NCBI GenBank assembly: GCA_965116345.1
Contig: OZ220680.1
Span: forward strand, 3,286,001 to 3,350,000
Direction of reading: 5' to 3'
Source: VXYL01 sp965116345
GTDB taxonomy: Bacteria > Pseudomonadota > Gammaproteobacteria > Pseudomonadales > Azotimanducaceae
Length of the DNA: 64,000 nucleotides
A model generated the notes under the pieces. The model made no database searches and was not told where the DNA came from. It was given only the letters and a program-made list of their open reading frames with translations. This document shows positions 7,164-16,025 of the stretch, piece after piece. Every line of letters starts with the position of its first letter. The stretch's first letter is position 1. Position numbers and translations under genes: made by a program.

Positions 7164-9398
7164 TTGAAGGACGCACAGAAACCCGATCATGTGAGCTTGA
7201 CGACGCTCGTGGGGCGCCTCCGCGAGGGTCGATATGTCATCCCGGACTTCCAGCGTGAGTTCGAGTGGAAGCCGTGGGATATCCGCGAGCTTGTTCGATC
7301 GATCTTTCTGGACTACTACATCGGTAGTCTGCTTCTTTGGAAGGGAAAGTCCGAGAGTTTGGCTGCGCTGGCCTGCGAGCCGATTTATGGGTACGACGGC
7401 GGAGCTGATCCGACTCACATCGTCCTTGACGGTCAGCAGCGACTCACCGCGATGCACTACGTGTTCATGGCACCGGACGTGCCGCTACCGAACCGGTCGA
7501 ACCGGTTCCTCTACTTCATCCACGTGGACCGGTTCATGGATGAAGCCTACGACGAGGCGTTCGAGTACGACTGGACGCGAAGAGGCGTGAACCTGCTGGC
7601 GGACCCGGAGGCACAGTTCCAGACCCACATGTTTCCTGTCTCGATAGTGGGTCAGGGCGGCTGGGAGCTTCCGAATTGGGTCCAGGGCTACGAGCGATAC
7701 TGGCGGGAAAAAGAGAATGCCGCGCATGACGACGGCGATGAAGCGGCCGCACGGGAGGCGGGGCGGCGCGTGCGCGATGCACAGGCGTTCGGGGAACACC
7801 TAAAGGGCATCACCGAGCAGTATCAGGTTTCCTACATCGAACTGGACCGCGATCTCGAGATCGACAAGGTGTGCGACATATTCACCCAGATAAACAGCCG
7901 CGGGATCCGCCTCGACGTATTCGATCTGGTCAATGCGATGCTGAAGCCCAAGGGTCTCCAGCTCAGACATCTGTGGCGAGACGCGGCACCGCGGCTCGAG
8001 TTCGTCGATACGGAGCGCATGAACGTCTACCTGTTGCAAGTCATGTCCATCCTTCGTCAGGCGTATTGCTCGCCCAAGTACCTTTACTACCTGCTTCCGG
8101 GTCAGGAAAAGAAGGTCCGAGAAGCGGACGGCTCACTGCGCCGGGAGGTCCTAGTCCCCCATGTGGCGGACTTCGAACGGCGCTGGAACCAGGCGGTTGA
8201 TGCGGTGGAGAGTGCGATCAAGGTATTGCGCCATCCTCAGGAGTTCGGCGCGATATCGTCGCAGTACCTCCCCTACGTCTCGATACTTCCTGCATTTGCG
8301 GCGCTTCAGACGGCACTCCACACACTTCCGGCTCCGCGTCGGCTCGATGCGCAGCGCAAGCTCCATCACTGGTATTGGGCGAGCGTTTTCACCAACCGCT
8401 ACTCCGGATCGGTGGAGTCCACCAGCGCGCGAGACTATCTCGACGTAAGGGCTTGGTTCGAGGATGACGCAGCCCAGCCCGGCTTGATCGCGGAGTTCAA
8501 GGTCCGGTTCAAGAATCTGGACCTACGCAGGGAAACGAGGCGCGGCACCTCTGTCTACAACGGCATCTTCAACCTGCTGGTGCTGCGTGGGGCCCGCGAC
8601 TGGATGACGGGCAATGTCCCGCAGTACGATGATCTTGACGACCACCACATCGTGCCGAAGAGTTGGGGAAAACGGAAGGAGAACACTCTAGGCATCGTCG
8701 TCGACACCATCCTAAACCGCACTCCGCTCACTGCCGACACCAACCGGAAAGTAATCCGCGAGCGATTGCCGAACGAGTATTTGCCAGAGTTGGTCGCGGC
8801 GAGCGGGGAAACTAGTGTCCGGGCAACCTTGGAGTCGCACTTCATCTCCCCGGCCGCGTTTGCGATCCTGTTGCGCGACCCCTTCACATCGGACGACTTC
8901 GAGGCGTTTCTTGCCGAACGGCAGCGGACAATCCAGGACGCGATCGAGGACCTATTGGTCAAAGAGCGGCTTGACCTGCCGCCCCAACTACGTGAGCTCG
9001 ACGCGAAGATCGAGGCGGTTGAGTTGTCGTTGCGGAGCGGGATTGATGCGGCGTTGGACGGCGACTCAGCGCTTTTGCCGTCTCGTGTACGTCAGAATAT
9101 CGAGGAGAGGTTGCGGTTGGCTGCCAAGAAGAATCCTGCGCTTGACAGCGACCATTACGATTCGCTCGCGGGCAAGCTCGAGTACGCGGATCTGCGCGAG
9201 TTGCAGGACACGATCTCGAACAAAGTACTCTGGCAGCGGTTCGGGGGACGGTTCGTCAATAAAGAGATGCTGGGCGTGCGCTTCGGGCAGCTTGCGGACC
9301 TGCGAAACGGTATCCGCCACAGTCGCAGCGTAGACGAAATCTCCCTCAAGGAGGGGGAGGCGGCAATCCTCTGGTTCGAGCAAGTGAACGGTCTTTGA
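7164..9398 (+). CDS. DUF262-HNH-HEPN protein, putative GmrSD/SspE-like anti-phage nuclease
   Basis: A 744-residue protein from TTG 7164 (GTG 7191 is an alternative; the frame is open further upstream but loses family similarity). The N-terminal DUF262 (GmrS/ParB-like) domain has IPDFQR (26-31) and DGQQRLT (89-95), the nucleotide-binding signature of type IV restriction GmrS and of SspE. Around residue 491 is an HNH/DUF1524-type nuclease motif, DDHHIVPKSWGK followed by NRTPLT and a conserved Asn. Near the C-terminus RNGIRH (about 713-718) is an RxxxxH motif as in HEPN RNases. DUF262 proteins of this design cut modified or phage DNA in a nucleotide-dependent way; defence is inferred. The gene is less GC-rich than its neighbours, consistent with transfer. 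Confidence 0.8.
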   Translation: MKDAQKPDHVSLTTLVGRLREGRYVIPDFQREFEWKPWDIRELVRSIFLDYYIGSLLLWKGKSESLAALACEPIYGYDGGADPTHIVLDGQQRLTAMHYVFMAPDVPLPNRSNRFLYFIHVDRFMDEAYDEAFEYDWTRRGVNLLADPEAQFQTHMFPVSIVGQGGWELPNWVQGYERYWREKENAAHDDGDEAAAREAGRRVRDAQAFGEHLKGITEQYQVSYIELDRDLEIDKVCDIFTQINSRGIRLDVFDLVNAMLKPKGLQLRHLWRDAAPRLEFVDTERMNVYLLQVMSILRQAYCSPKYLYYLLPGQEKKVREADGSLRREVLVPHVADFERRWNQAVDAVESAIKVLRHPQEFGAISSQYLPYVSILPAFAALQTALHTLPAPRRLDAQRKLHHWYWASVFTNRYSGSVESTSARDYLDVRAWFEDDAAQPGLIAEFKVRFKNLDLRRETRRGTSVYNGIFNLLVLRGARDWMTGNVPQYDDLDDHHIVPKSWGKRKENTLGIVVDTILNRTPLTADTNRKVIRERLPNEYLPELVAASGETSVRATLESHFISPAAFAILLRDPFTSDDFEAFLAERQRTIQDAIEDLLVKERLDLPPQLRELDAKIEAVELSLRSGIDAALDGDSALLPSRVRQNIEERLRLAAKKNPALDSDHYDSLAGKLEYADLRELQDTISNKVLWQRFGGRFVNKEMLGVRFGQLADLRNGIRHSRSVDEISLKEGEAAILWFEQVNGL

Positions 9399-9813
9399 TT
9401 GCCATCGAGGCCCGTTCTGAGGTTAGGTTGCGTACTCTGGGTTCGAGGCGTTGGCGTGGAGTTGCTGCGGGATATTGCGATCGCACCCGGCACTACCTGA
9501 CCGATGGGGGGATGTCGGAGACGCCATCACGGCATGATCGTTCCGAGTGGAATCCAGCAGGAAGGGGCGCAAAGACGGGTTCCAAGCCAGTGGCGTAGGC
9601 GGCTTGCTAGTTGGCCGAGGCGGCACACCGCGCCGACCCTAACCCGACGAGGACGATGTGGCACCTGCCACGACGGTCGGCGTTAGTGCCCTGTTCAGAA
9701 CTCTCCCGTACGCGCATAACCACCGGCACTTTCCACTTGTCAAACGCCGCCGGGTCGTCGGTACGTCGTCGGTACGTGGGAGGCGGAGCACGGGCGTGTA
9801 CCAGCGCGTACCG
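9399..9813. other. Intergenic stretch without recognisable content
   Basis: About 415 bases after the DUF262 gene. Open frames on both strands are short, disagree in codon bias and show no family motifs. No hairpin terminator with a T-run, IS end or tRNA was seen. Confidence 0.5.
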
Positions 9814-10125
9814 ATGCGCGCGGTCGCACGACGACTCCCAAGTCTGCCTTCGCGGTGGGGCAAGACCTTCATCTACACATCGCAAGGCATCCTGGACAAC
9901 GATCTGTGTTCGCTGCTCGCCATCGTCGCCGTGGCCAAACTCGGCCTGGATGACCCGGGCGTGACCGAGACGCGCGCGATCGTCGAACTGGCAAACCGCC
10001 TTGCGGCCGCCGGATGCGCCGAGGTGTTGCGCAGGCTCGAAGACAGTCCCGTGCGCCTGACACCGCTTGACCAGGCGTTGGATTTCGCGCGCTCGCTGCA
10101 GACGCGGGTTTGCGCCGAAGACTGA
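9814..10125 (+). CDS. Small hypothetical protein
   Basis: From ATG 9814 this would be 103 residues. The part from about residue 20 onward (NDLCSLLAIVAVAKLGL, then ETRAIVELANRLAAAGCAEV and a Pro-Leu-Asp helix) is Ala/Leu-rich and uses G/C at most third positions like real genes here, while the first 20 residues are Arg-rich and look non-coding. The true start is therefore uncertain and the gene may be the 3' remnant of something longer. No domain is recognised. It is convergent with the DUF4143 ATPase gene, 15 bp away. Confidence 0.35.
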   Translation: MRAVARRLPSLPSRWGKTFIYTSQGILDNDLCSLLAIVAVAKLGLDDPGVTETRAIVELANRLAAAGCAEVLRRLEDSPVRLTPLDQALDFARSLQTRVCAED

Positions 10126-10140
10126 GTTGTCCGGGGCGGA

Positions 10141-11289
10141 TCAGGGAAGCGCCAGTTCCTTGCAGAACGTGCCGAAGGGTAGGACGCGGGTGCCGTTCGC
10201 GAGATAGTCGCGCTCGCCGAGATGCACCTGGTAGAAGTCGACGATGTCGGTTCGTTGGCGGAAGTAGTTGATTGCGGAACTCGGCGCCTTGTCGCCCGAT
10301 TTGCACTCCACCGCGAAGAGGGGCCGGTTGTCCCGGATGACGAGGAAGTCGACCTCGCGGCGATCGGTGTCGCGGATGAAACGAAGTTCCATACGGTGCC
10401 CTTGCGTATCTTCCACGTGGTGACAGTGCTTCAAGAGGTGGCTTGCGACCATGTTCTCGAAGCGTGCGCCGGTGCCGGGAACCCGGGACCAATCCCATAG
10501 GTAGAGTTTCTGCTCCTTCTTGACCGCCCGGATTCCCGGCGCGCCGAACGGCGGAATTCGGAAACAGACGTACAGACGTTCGAGGATGCGCAGCCAGCGC
10601 TCCACCGTCTCGTGCGCCACCTGTAGGTCCTCCCGCAGGCTCTGCACCGAAAGCGGCGAACCAACTCGTTCCGGCAACGCCTCCACGAGTAGCTCGACCC
10701 GGGCGACTTCGCGGACGTTTTCCAGATCCCGCAGATCCTCGTAGACGACACGGGACGCTAGCTCTCGCTGCCAGCGATGCCAGATTCTCGCATCGCCGGC
10801 GAAGAGGGGCTCCGGGAAGCCGCCGAAGCGCATCAGCTGTTCGAGGTCGTCGGATGTCGTATCCGCGCCCATCTCGCCCAACGTCACGGGGTGGAGCCGG
10901 TAGTAGTGGTACCGGCCCTGCAACGAATCGCCGCCCCTGCGGTAATGATCCAGCCGGGCCGAGCCCGTTACGAGGAAAGAGGTTCTGTCACCCTCGGTGT
11001 CGTAGAACCCCTTGACGAGGTTGCGCCAGCCCGGGAACTTGTGAATCTCGTCCAGCACGATCAACTTCTGCCCTGGGGGAAGTTCGCCCCGCAAAAGCCT
11101 GGATCGGACCTGCACGTTGTCCCAGTTGAGGTACCCGGGGTGTCGTCTCCCGCCGCCCAGCAGCGTCGTCGCCAAGGTCGTCTTGCCGACCTGCCTCGGC
11201 CCGCCGACGAACACCATCTTGCGGCCCAGATCGTCTTCGATCGGCTTGGCGAGATATCTGGCGATCATCGCTGGCACGGCTGATCCCAC
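10141..11289 (-). CDS. DUF4143-family AAA ATPase with C-terminal PD-(D/E)XK-like domain
   Basis: 382 residues from GTG 11289, or 375 from ATG 11268; neither has a strong ribosome binding site. The AAA_14 module begins with Walker A GGPRQVGKTT (about 23-32 from the ATG) and Walker B LIVLDEIHKFPGW, followed by the sensor-type VTGSARLD. The middle is a winged-helix-like stretch, and the C-terminal DUF4143 domain ends in REVDFLV...FAVECKSG, the D...ExK core of the PD-(D/E)XK fold. Such proteins are common in accessory regions of many bacteria; their cellular role is not established. A perfect 18-bp palindrome just upstream probably serves as its operator. Confidence 0.85.
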   Translation of the reverse strand: MGSAVPAMIARYLAKPIEDDLGRKMVFVGGPRQVGKTTLATTLLGGGRRHPGYLNWDNVQVRSRLLRGELPPGQKLIVLDEIHKFPGWRNLVKGFYDTEGDRTSFLVTGSARLDHYRRGGDSLQGRYHYYRLHPVTLGEMGADTTSDDLEQLMRFGGFPEPLFAGDARIWHRWQRELASRVVYEDLRDLENVREVARVELLVEALPERVGSPLSVQSLREDLQVAHETVERWLRILERLYVCFRIPPFGAPGIRAVKKEQKLYLWDWSRVPGTGARFENMVASHLLKHCHHVEDTQGHRMELRFIRDTDRREVDFLVIRDNRPLFAVECKSGDKAPSSAINYFRQRTDIVDFYQVHLGERDYLANGTRVLPFGTFCKELALP

Positions 11290-11298
11290 CTTGTTCGC

Positions 11299-11310
11299 TT
11301 CATGAGTGAA
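11299..11310. promoter_or_regulatory. Imperfect companion to the 11326 palindrome
   Basis: TTCATGAGTGAA shares CTCATGA (read on the other strand) with the perfect palindrome 15 bp away. It could be a second, weaker half of a two-site operator in front of the DUF4143 ATPase gene. No regulator is encoded nearby, so the binding protein is unknown. Confidence 0.25.
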
Positions 11311-11325
11311 ATCACCTTAACCCGA

Positions 11326-11343
11326 ATTTGCTCATGAGCAAAT
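11326..11343. promoter_or_regulatory. Perfect 18-bp palindrome, candidate operator
   Basis: ATTTGCTCATGAGCAAAT is a perfect inverted repeat in an AT-rich patch 37 bp upstream of the GTG start (58 bp from the ATG start) of the DUF4143 ATPase gene. Size, symmetry and position fit a dimeric repressor site. It also lies 176 bp upstream of the acyl-CoA dehydrogenase start on the other strand, so it could serve either gene. Confidence 0.45.
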
Positions 11344-11518
11344 CAGACTGAACAAGAAATCACTGATAAGCAAGCGGTGGGCGATGTGGAGCGAGAGTCT
11401 GCCTTTCGGCGCTTCTCATGGCCCACAGCGAGCCATGTACGCGCGTACCGATGCGTTGTTGAGTTTTGCGCGGCCATCGCGGATGCTTGTCGATTGCCTG
11501 CGAGCAAGAGGAGGGGCC

Positions 11519-12676
11519 ATGTCGGCTCTGGATGATTTCCGCGCCGAGACACGCGACTGGTTGGACGAGTACTGCCCGGCCGGGGCGCGTGCCGGCGGTG
11601 GCGGCAACCGCGACGACCAGCGGCTGTGGCGCGAACGGTTGATCGAGAAGGGCTGGTCGGCGCCGGCCTGGCCCACCGAGTACGGCGGTGGGGGCCTCGA
11701 CAACGAGCAATACATGGTCCTGATCCAGGAACTTCGCCGCGTGCGTGCCGGCGTGCCCTTCGGCGGCATGGGCCTGTCGCTGATCGGCCCGACCCTGCTC
11801 GAACTCGGTACCGAAGATCAGAAGCAGCGCCACATCCCGCCCATCGTCCGCGGCGAGGTCAACTGGTGCCAGGGCTACAGCGAGCCGGGTTCGGGCTCGG
11901 ACCTCGCGAGCCTGAGCACGCGAGCCGTGGACAACGGCGACCACTTCGTCATCAACGGGCAGAAGATCTGGACGTCCGGCGCGCAGTTCGCCAACTGGAT
12001 GTTCGCGCTCGTGCGCACCGACCCGGATGTGCCCAAGCACGAGGGCATCAGCTTCGTCCTGCTCACCATGGACCAGCCGGGCGTGACGGTGAAGCCGATC
12101 CGCCTGATCAGCGGCAGTTCGCCGTTCTGCGAGACCTTCTTCGACGACGCCATCGCCAAGAAGGACGACCTGGTCGGTGAACTCAACAAGGGCTGGACCA
12201 TCGGCAAGCGGCTGCTGCAGTTCGAACGGGGCAGCATGGCGTCGTTGGTCGGCGGGGCCGCCGTGCGCGAAGCCGGGCCGACCCTGGAAGGCCGTGCAAA
12301 GACGTACGCCGGTGAGTGCGATGGGCGGATCGCGGACGATGCCCTGAGGGCCCGCATCGTCGAGCACAACATCAACGACAGGGCGTTTCGCCTGACGCAG
12401 CGCCGCACTGTCGAGGAGGCCAGGGACGGGCGCACCCCCGGCCCGGCGACGTCGATCTTCAAGATGTACGGCACCGAACTCCAGCAGGACAAGTCGTCGC
12501 TCCTGGTCGAGATGCGCGGCACCCAGGGACTCGGTTGGGAAGGCGACAGCTTCGATGCCAGCGAACTCGGCGACACCCGGACGTTCCTCGCCAACCGCGC
12601 CGCGTCGATCTACAGCGGCAGCAACGAGATCCAACGCAACATCATCGCCAAACGCGTCCTCGGATTGCCGGATTGA
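11519..12676 (+). CDS. Acyl-CoA dehydrogenase
   Basis: 385 residues, typical for the family. It catalyses FAD-dependent alpha,beta-dehydrogenation of an acyl-CoA. YSEPGSGSDLASLSTRA matches acyl-CoA dehydrogenase signature 1 (flavin and substrate contacts), and AASIYSGSNEIQRNIIAKRV near the C-terminus matches the signature 2 region. The frame extends upstream to 11384, but ATG 11519 has an excellent Shine-Dalgarno (AAGAGGAGG) and starts at the usual family position. The stop TGA overlaps the TTG start of the following peptidase gene, so the two are probably co-transcribed. The preferred acyl chain cannot be deduced. Confidence 0.9.
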   Translation: MSALDDFRAETRDWLDEYCPAGARAGGGGNRDDQRLWRERLIEKGWSAPAWPTEYGGGGLDNEQYMVLIQELRRVRAGVPFGGMGLSLIGPTLLELGTEDQKQRHIPPIVRGEVNWCQGYSEPGSGSDLASLSTRAVDNGDHFVINGQKIWTSGAQFANWMFALVRTDPDVPKHEGISFVLLTMDQPGVTVKPIRLISGSSPFCETFFDDAIAKKDDLVGELNKGWTIGKRLLQFERGSMASLVGGAAVREAGPTLEGRAKTYAGECDGRIADDALRARIVEHNINDRAFRLTQRRTVEEARDGRTPGPATSIFKMYGTELQQDKSSLLVEMRGTQGLGWEGDSFDASELGDTRTFLANRAASIYSGSNEIQRNIIAKRVLGLPD

Positions 12677-14829
12677 CCGGCGGTTCGTGGACAGGGACGT
12701 CCGTTGCGGCCGTTCTGTCAGCCGTTGTCGTGGTGGGATGCGCTGACGTGAAGCCGGCACCCGAGCCGCCGGTCGCGGAGCCGCGCGCGCACGCCTTCAC
12801 GGTCCACGGCATCACCGTCGAGGATCCGTACCACTGGCTGAAGGACCAAGGCTACCCGGAAGTCGACGACCCGGATGTGCTCGCCTATCTCGAGGCCGAG
12901 AACGCGTATTTCGAGGCGGTGATGGCGCCGCACAAGGAGCTCATCGACACCCTCTACGCCGAGATCAAGGCTCGTCAGAAGCCCGACGACGCCAAGGTGC
13001 CGGTCAGGGAGGGCGACCACTACTACCAGTGGCGCTTCGAGGCGGAAGGGCAGTATCGGATGTGGTCGCGCTGGCCAGTGGACGGCCCGGACGCCGGTGC
13101 GGGACCGACCGCCCAGGCGTCCGTCATCCTCGACGAGCCCGCACTTGCCAAGGACGTGGACTACTTCCGCCTCGGCGCGCTGTCGGTGTCGAACGACGGT
13201 CGGCTCATGGCCTACAGCACGGACACCTCCGGCGGCGAGCGGTTCACCCTGCGGATCAAGGATCTCGCCACGGGTGAACTGGCCGACGAAGTGATCGAGA
13301 ACACCTCGGACAGTCCGGTCTGGAGTGCCGACGACAAGTCCTTCTTCTACACGGTTCTCGACGATAACTGGCGCCCCTTCCAAGTGCGGCGCCACGTCCT
13401 GGGCACCAAGGCCGACGACGACCCGGTAATCTACGAGGAGCAGGATCCGGGCTTCTTCATCGGCGTGGGTCTGACCTCGTCGAAGCGGTTCGTGGTCATC
13501 TCGACCAGCGACCACGTGACCTCGGAGGTTCGCCTGATTCCGACCGATGCGCCCGAACGGGATACGCTGTTGGTGGCGGCTCGGCGTGACGAGCACTACT
13601 ACATCGTCGACCACCAGGGTGATCGGTTCGTCATCCGCACCAACGACACGCACAAGAACAACCGCCTGGTGACGGCACCGGAGGACGATCCCACCGAGGC
13701 GGCGTGGCAGACGCTGGTGCCGGGCTCGGACCGACACTACCTCCAGGGCTTCCAGGCGTTCGCGGATTTCATCGCCCTGGAAGAACGCGTCGACGGTCTT
13801 GATCAGCTCCGTCTCATCGACCGCGCGGGCGAGAGCAGGTACCTGGACTTCCCGGAGGCCGCCTACAGTGTGGGCATCGGCGACAACCGCGAGTTCGAGG
13901 TGCGCACACTGCGTCTGGGCTACGAGTCCATGGTCACTCCCGATACGGTGTTCGACTACGACCTCGACGAGGACACGCTGCACACCCGCAAGGTACGTGA
14001 GATCCCCAGTGGCTACGACGCCTCGGCCTACGTCACCGAGCGGTTGATGGCGCCTGCGCGCGACGGCGTCCGGGTGCCGGTGTCCATCGTCCGCCGGGTC
14101 GACACCCCGACCGACGGCAGCGCGCCACTCTACCTTTACGGCTACGGCGCCTACGGCAGCGGCATGTCGCCGGCGTTCTCCACCACCCGTCTATCGCTCC
14201 TGGATCGGGGCTTCATCTACGCCATCGCCCACATTCGCGGCGGCGACGAACTCGGCTACCACTGGTACGAGGCGGGCAAGCTCGACCGGCGCACCAACAC
14301 CTTCAACGACTTCGTCGACGTCGCCCGGTTCCTGGTCGACGAGGGCTACACCAGGGCGGGGCGGATCGCCATCGCCGGCGGCAGTGCCGGCGGCGAACTG
14401 ATGGGCGCGGTGGTCAACCAGGCTCCGGACCTGTGGGGCGCGGTCGCCGCCCACGTGCCTTTCGTCGACGTCCTCAACACGATGCTCGACACCTCCCTGC
14501 CGTTGACCCCGATCGAATGGCCGGAGTGGGGCAATCCCATCGAGGACAAAGCGGCGTTCGAGACCATCCGTTCGTATTCGCCGTACGACCAACTCAAACC
14601 GGGTTCGTATCCGCCGATCCTGGTGACTGCGGGTCTCAACGATCCTCGGGTGACCTATTGGGAGCCCGCGAAATATGTCGCCAAGCTCCGCACCCTCAAG
14701 GAGGACGACAACCCGCTGCTGCTGAAGACCAACATGGGTGCGGGACACGGTGGCAAGTCGGGCCGGTTCGACTCGCTCCATGAGGTGGCCGAGGAATATG
14801 CGTTCGTGCTCTGGTCCCTGGCCCCGTAG
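12673..14829 (+). CDS. S9A family serine peptidase (oligopeptidase B-like), probable lipoprotein
   Basis: 718 residues from TTG 12673, overlapping the upstream stop as TTGA; E. coli PtrB has 686. It should cleave short peptides, after basic residues if truly oligopeptidase B-like. A beta-propeller N-terminal half (HGITVEDPYHWLKDQGYPEV is typical) precedes the alpha/beta-hydrolase. The catalytic Ser is in GGSAGGELMGAV (about 571), the Asp in LNDPRVTYWEP (about 657) and the His in GAGHGGKSGR (about 691). Unlike cytosolic PtrB, the N-terminus has a hydrophobic run ending in VVVVGC, a lipobox-like site near Cys23, so it may be exported and anchored. The lack of basic residues before the hydrophobic run is odd and leaves the exact start open. 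Confidence 0.85.
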   Translation: MTGGSWTGTSVAAVLSAVVVVGCADVKPAPEPPVAEPRAHAFTVHGITVEDPYHWLKDQGYPEVDDPDVLAYLEAENAYFEAVMAPHKELIDTLYAEIKARQKPDDAKVPVREGDHYYQWRFEAEGQYRMWSRWPVDGPDAGAGPTAQASVILDEPALAKDVDYFRLGALSVSNDGRLMAYSTDTSGGERFTLRIKDLATGELADEVIENTSDSPVWSADDKSFFYTVLDDNWRPFQVRRHVLGTKADDDPVIYEEQDPGFFIGVGLTSSKRFVVISTSDHVTSEVRLIPTDAPERDTLLVAARRDEHYYIVDHQGDRFVIRTNDTHKNNRLVTAPEDDPTEAAWQTLVPGSDRHYLQGFQAFADFIALEERVDGLDQLRLIDRAGESRYLDFPEAAYSVGIGDNREFEVRTLRLGYESMVTPDTVFDYDLDEDTLHTRKVREIPSGYDASAYVTERLMAPARDGVRVPVSIVRRVDTPTDGSAPLYLYGYGAYGSGMSPAFSTTRLSLLDRGFIYAIAHIRGGDELGYHWYEAGKLDRRTNTFNDFVDVARFLVDEGYTRAGRIAIAGGSAGGELMGAVVNQAPDLWGAVAAHVPFVDVLNTMLDTSLPLTPIEWPEWGNPIEDKAAFETIRSYSPYDQLKPGSYPPILVTAGLNDPRVTYWEPAKYVAKLRTLKEDDNPLLLKTNMGAGHGGKSGRFDSLHEVAEEYAFVLWSLAP

Positions 14830-14983
14830 CGCCTCGGAAAAGGACCACTAACCCGTATGTGCTGCCCAAGGCCACGATGATCGCGTGGCCCGCCCGTTCG
14901 ACCTTGCCGAGTCCGATGTCGACGCGACGAGGACTTGCCCGAGTGAACGAAACAACTGCCGACGACCACAAGGAATCAAATTC

Positions 14984-16024
14984 ATGGCGCACGATGAAAC
15001 CGGACTGTCTCCATCCGCACCGTTGGATGTTCGTCTGGGCCTGACAGACCCGAAGGATGATGCCTTTCCCTTGCGATGGGGCATTATTGGTGCGGGGCAG
15101 ATCTCGAGGCAGTGGGTGCCGGCCGTCAGGGCCTGCAAAGGCGCGACGGTGAGTGCCGTTGCGGCCCGCTCGAAAGAACGCGCAGAGGATTTCGCTGCTC
15201 AGCATGAAATTGAATCAGCCTACGGCAGCTACGCCGAGATGCTGGCGTCCCCCGATGTGGACATCGTCTATGTAGGCACCATACACACGCTCCACAAAGA
15301 GCACGTCCTGCTTGCCATTGAAGCGGGCAAGCACGTGTTGTGCGAGAAACCCCTGGGTGGCAATGCCGAGGACGCCAGGGAGATGTACGAGGCGGCGGCC
15401 AGGCAGGGAGTGATGCTCCAGCATGGCCTCTGGACCCGGTTCTTCCCGGCGGTGGAACACGCTCGATGGGCCCTCGAACAAGGCATGATCGGTGATGTCG
15501 TCATGGTGCAGGCGGACTTTGATCCTGTCTACACGATCCAGGCTGCGGTTCTGGCGTTTGGTATCGAGGTCAGGCCGACCATCACCGCTTTCCCCAGAGC
15601 CACGGTACTGGAATATCCTGAAGACAGGAGCGCCGTGCTGTCCTTCATCATCTATCCGAGTGAATTCCCCGAAAGGACTGAGATCATTGGCACCAAGGGT
15701 CGTATCACCCTGGAGCAGCCGGCCCACTGTCCAACGGGAGTTACTCTGAGGATTCCTGAGAAAGTTCCGTCCCGATATCTCAATGCCAATACCCCTGCGC
15801 CGGCTCATCGTTTCGAGTATCCCATACCCGAAACCGTGAGCATCCCCATGGCCTATCCCAACCAGGCGGGATTTCTGTATCAAGCCGAAGCGGTACATCG
15901 TTGCCTGGCTGCGGGCCTACTTGAGTGCCCGCAATTCGGGAAGCAGGAGTCCCTCTATTTCATGGACTTGCTAGAGGTTGTACTGGGTCGGTCTCGTGAA
16001 CGTTCGTCAACAGAAGGAAATTGA
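14984..16024 (+). CDS. Gfo/Idh/MocA family oxidoreductase
   Basis: 346 residues. ATG 14984 is preceded by AAGGA. The N-terminal Rossmann motif is WGIIGAGQIS (about 33-42) and the family EKPLGGNAEDA motif lies near 116; its Lys is the catalytic residue. The C-terminal half is the beta-sheet substrate domain (ADFDP, LEYPEDRSAVLSF, GTKGRI). It resembles the dihydrodiol dehydrogenase/xylose dehydrogenase branch. It oxidises or reduces a sugar-like substrate with NAD(P). It is the first gene of an operon with a PEP-utilising phosphotransferase and a GPH transporter, so a carbohydrate or glycoside substrate is likely but unidentified. Base composition is visibly less GC-rich than the flanks. Confidence 0.88.
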   Translation: MAHDETGLSPSAPLDVRLGLTDPKDDAFPLRWGIIGAGQISRQWVPAVRACKGATVSAVAARSKERAEDFAAQHEIESAYGSYAEMLASPDVDIVYVGTIHTLHKEHVLLAIEAGKHVLCEKPLGGNAEDAREMYEAAARQGVMLQHGLWTRFFPAVEHARWALEQGMIGDVVMVQADFDPVYTIQAAVLAFGIEVRPTITAFPRATVLEYPEDRSAVLSFIIYPSEFPERTEIIGTKGRITLEQPAHCPTGVTLRIPEKVPSRYLNANTPAPAHRFEYPIPETVSIPMAYPNQAGFLYQAEAVHRCLAAGLLECPQFGKQESLYFMDLLEVVLGRSRERSSTEGN

Positions 16025-16025
16025 A

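Noticed and set aside
9607..9885. Minus-strand frame with KWKVPVVMRVRES as a possible gene
   Set aside because: No family resemblance, no ribosome binding site and conflicting codon bias with the surrounding sequence.
11384..11518. N-terminal extension of the acyl-CoA dehydrogenase
   Set aside because: ATG 11519 has a near-perfect Shine-Dalgarno and begins at the family position; the extension overlaps the promoter region.
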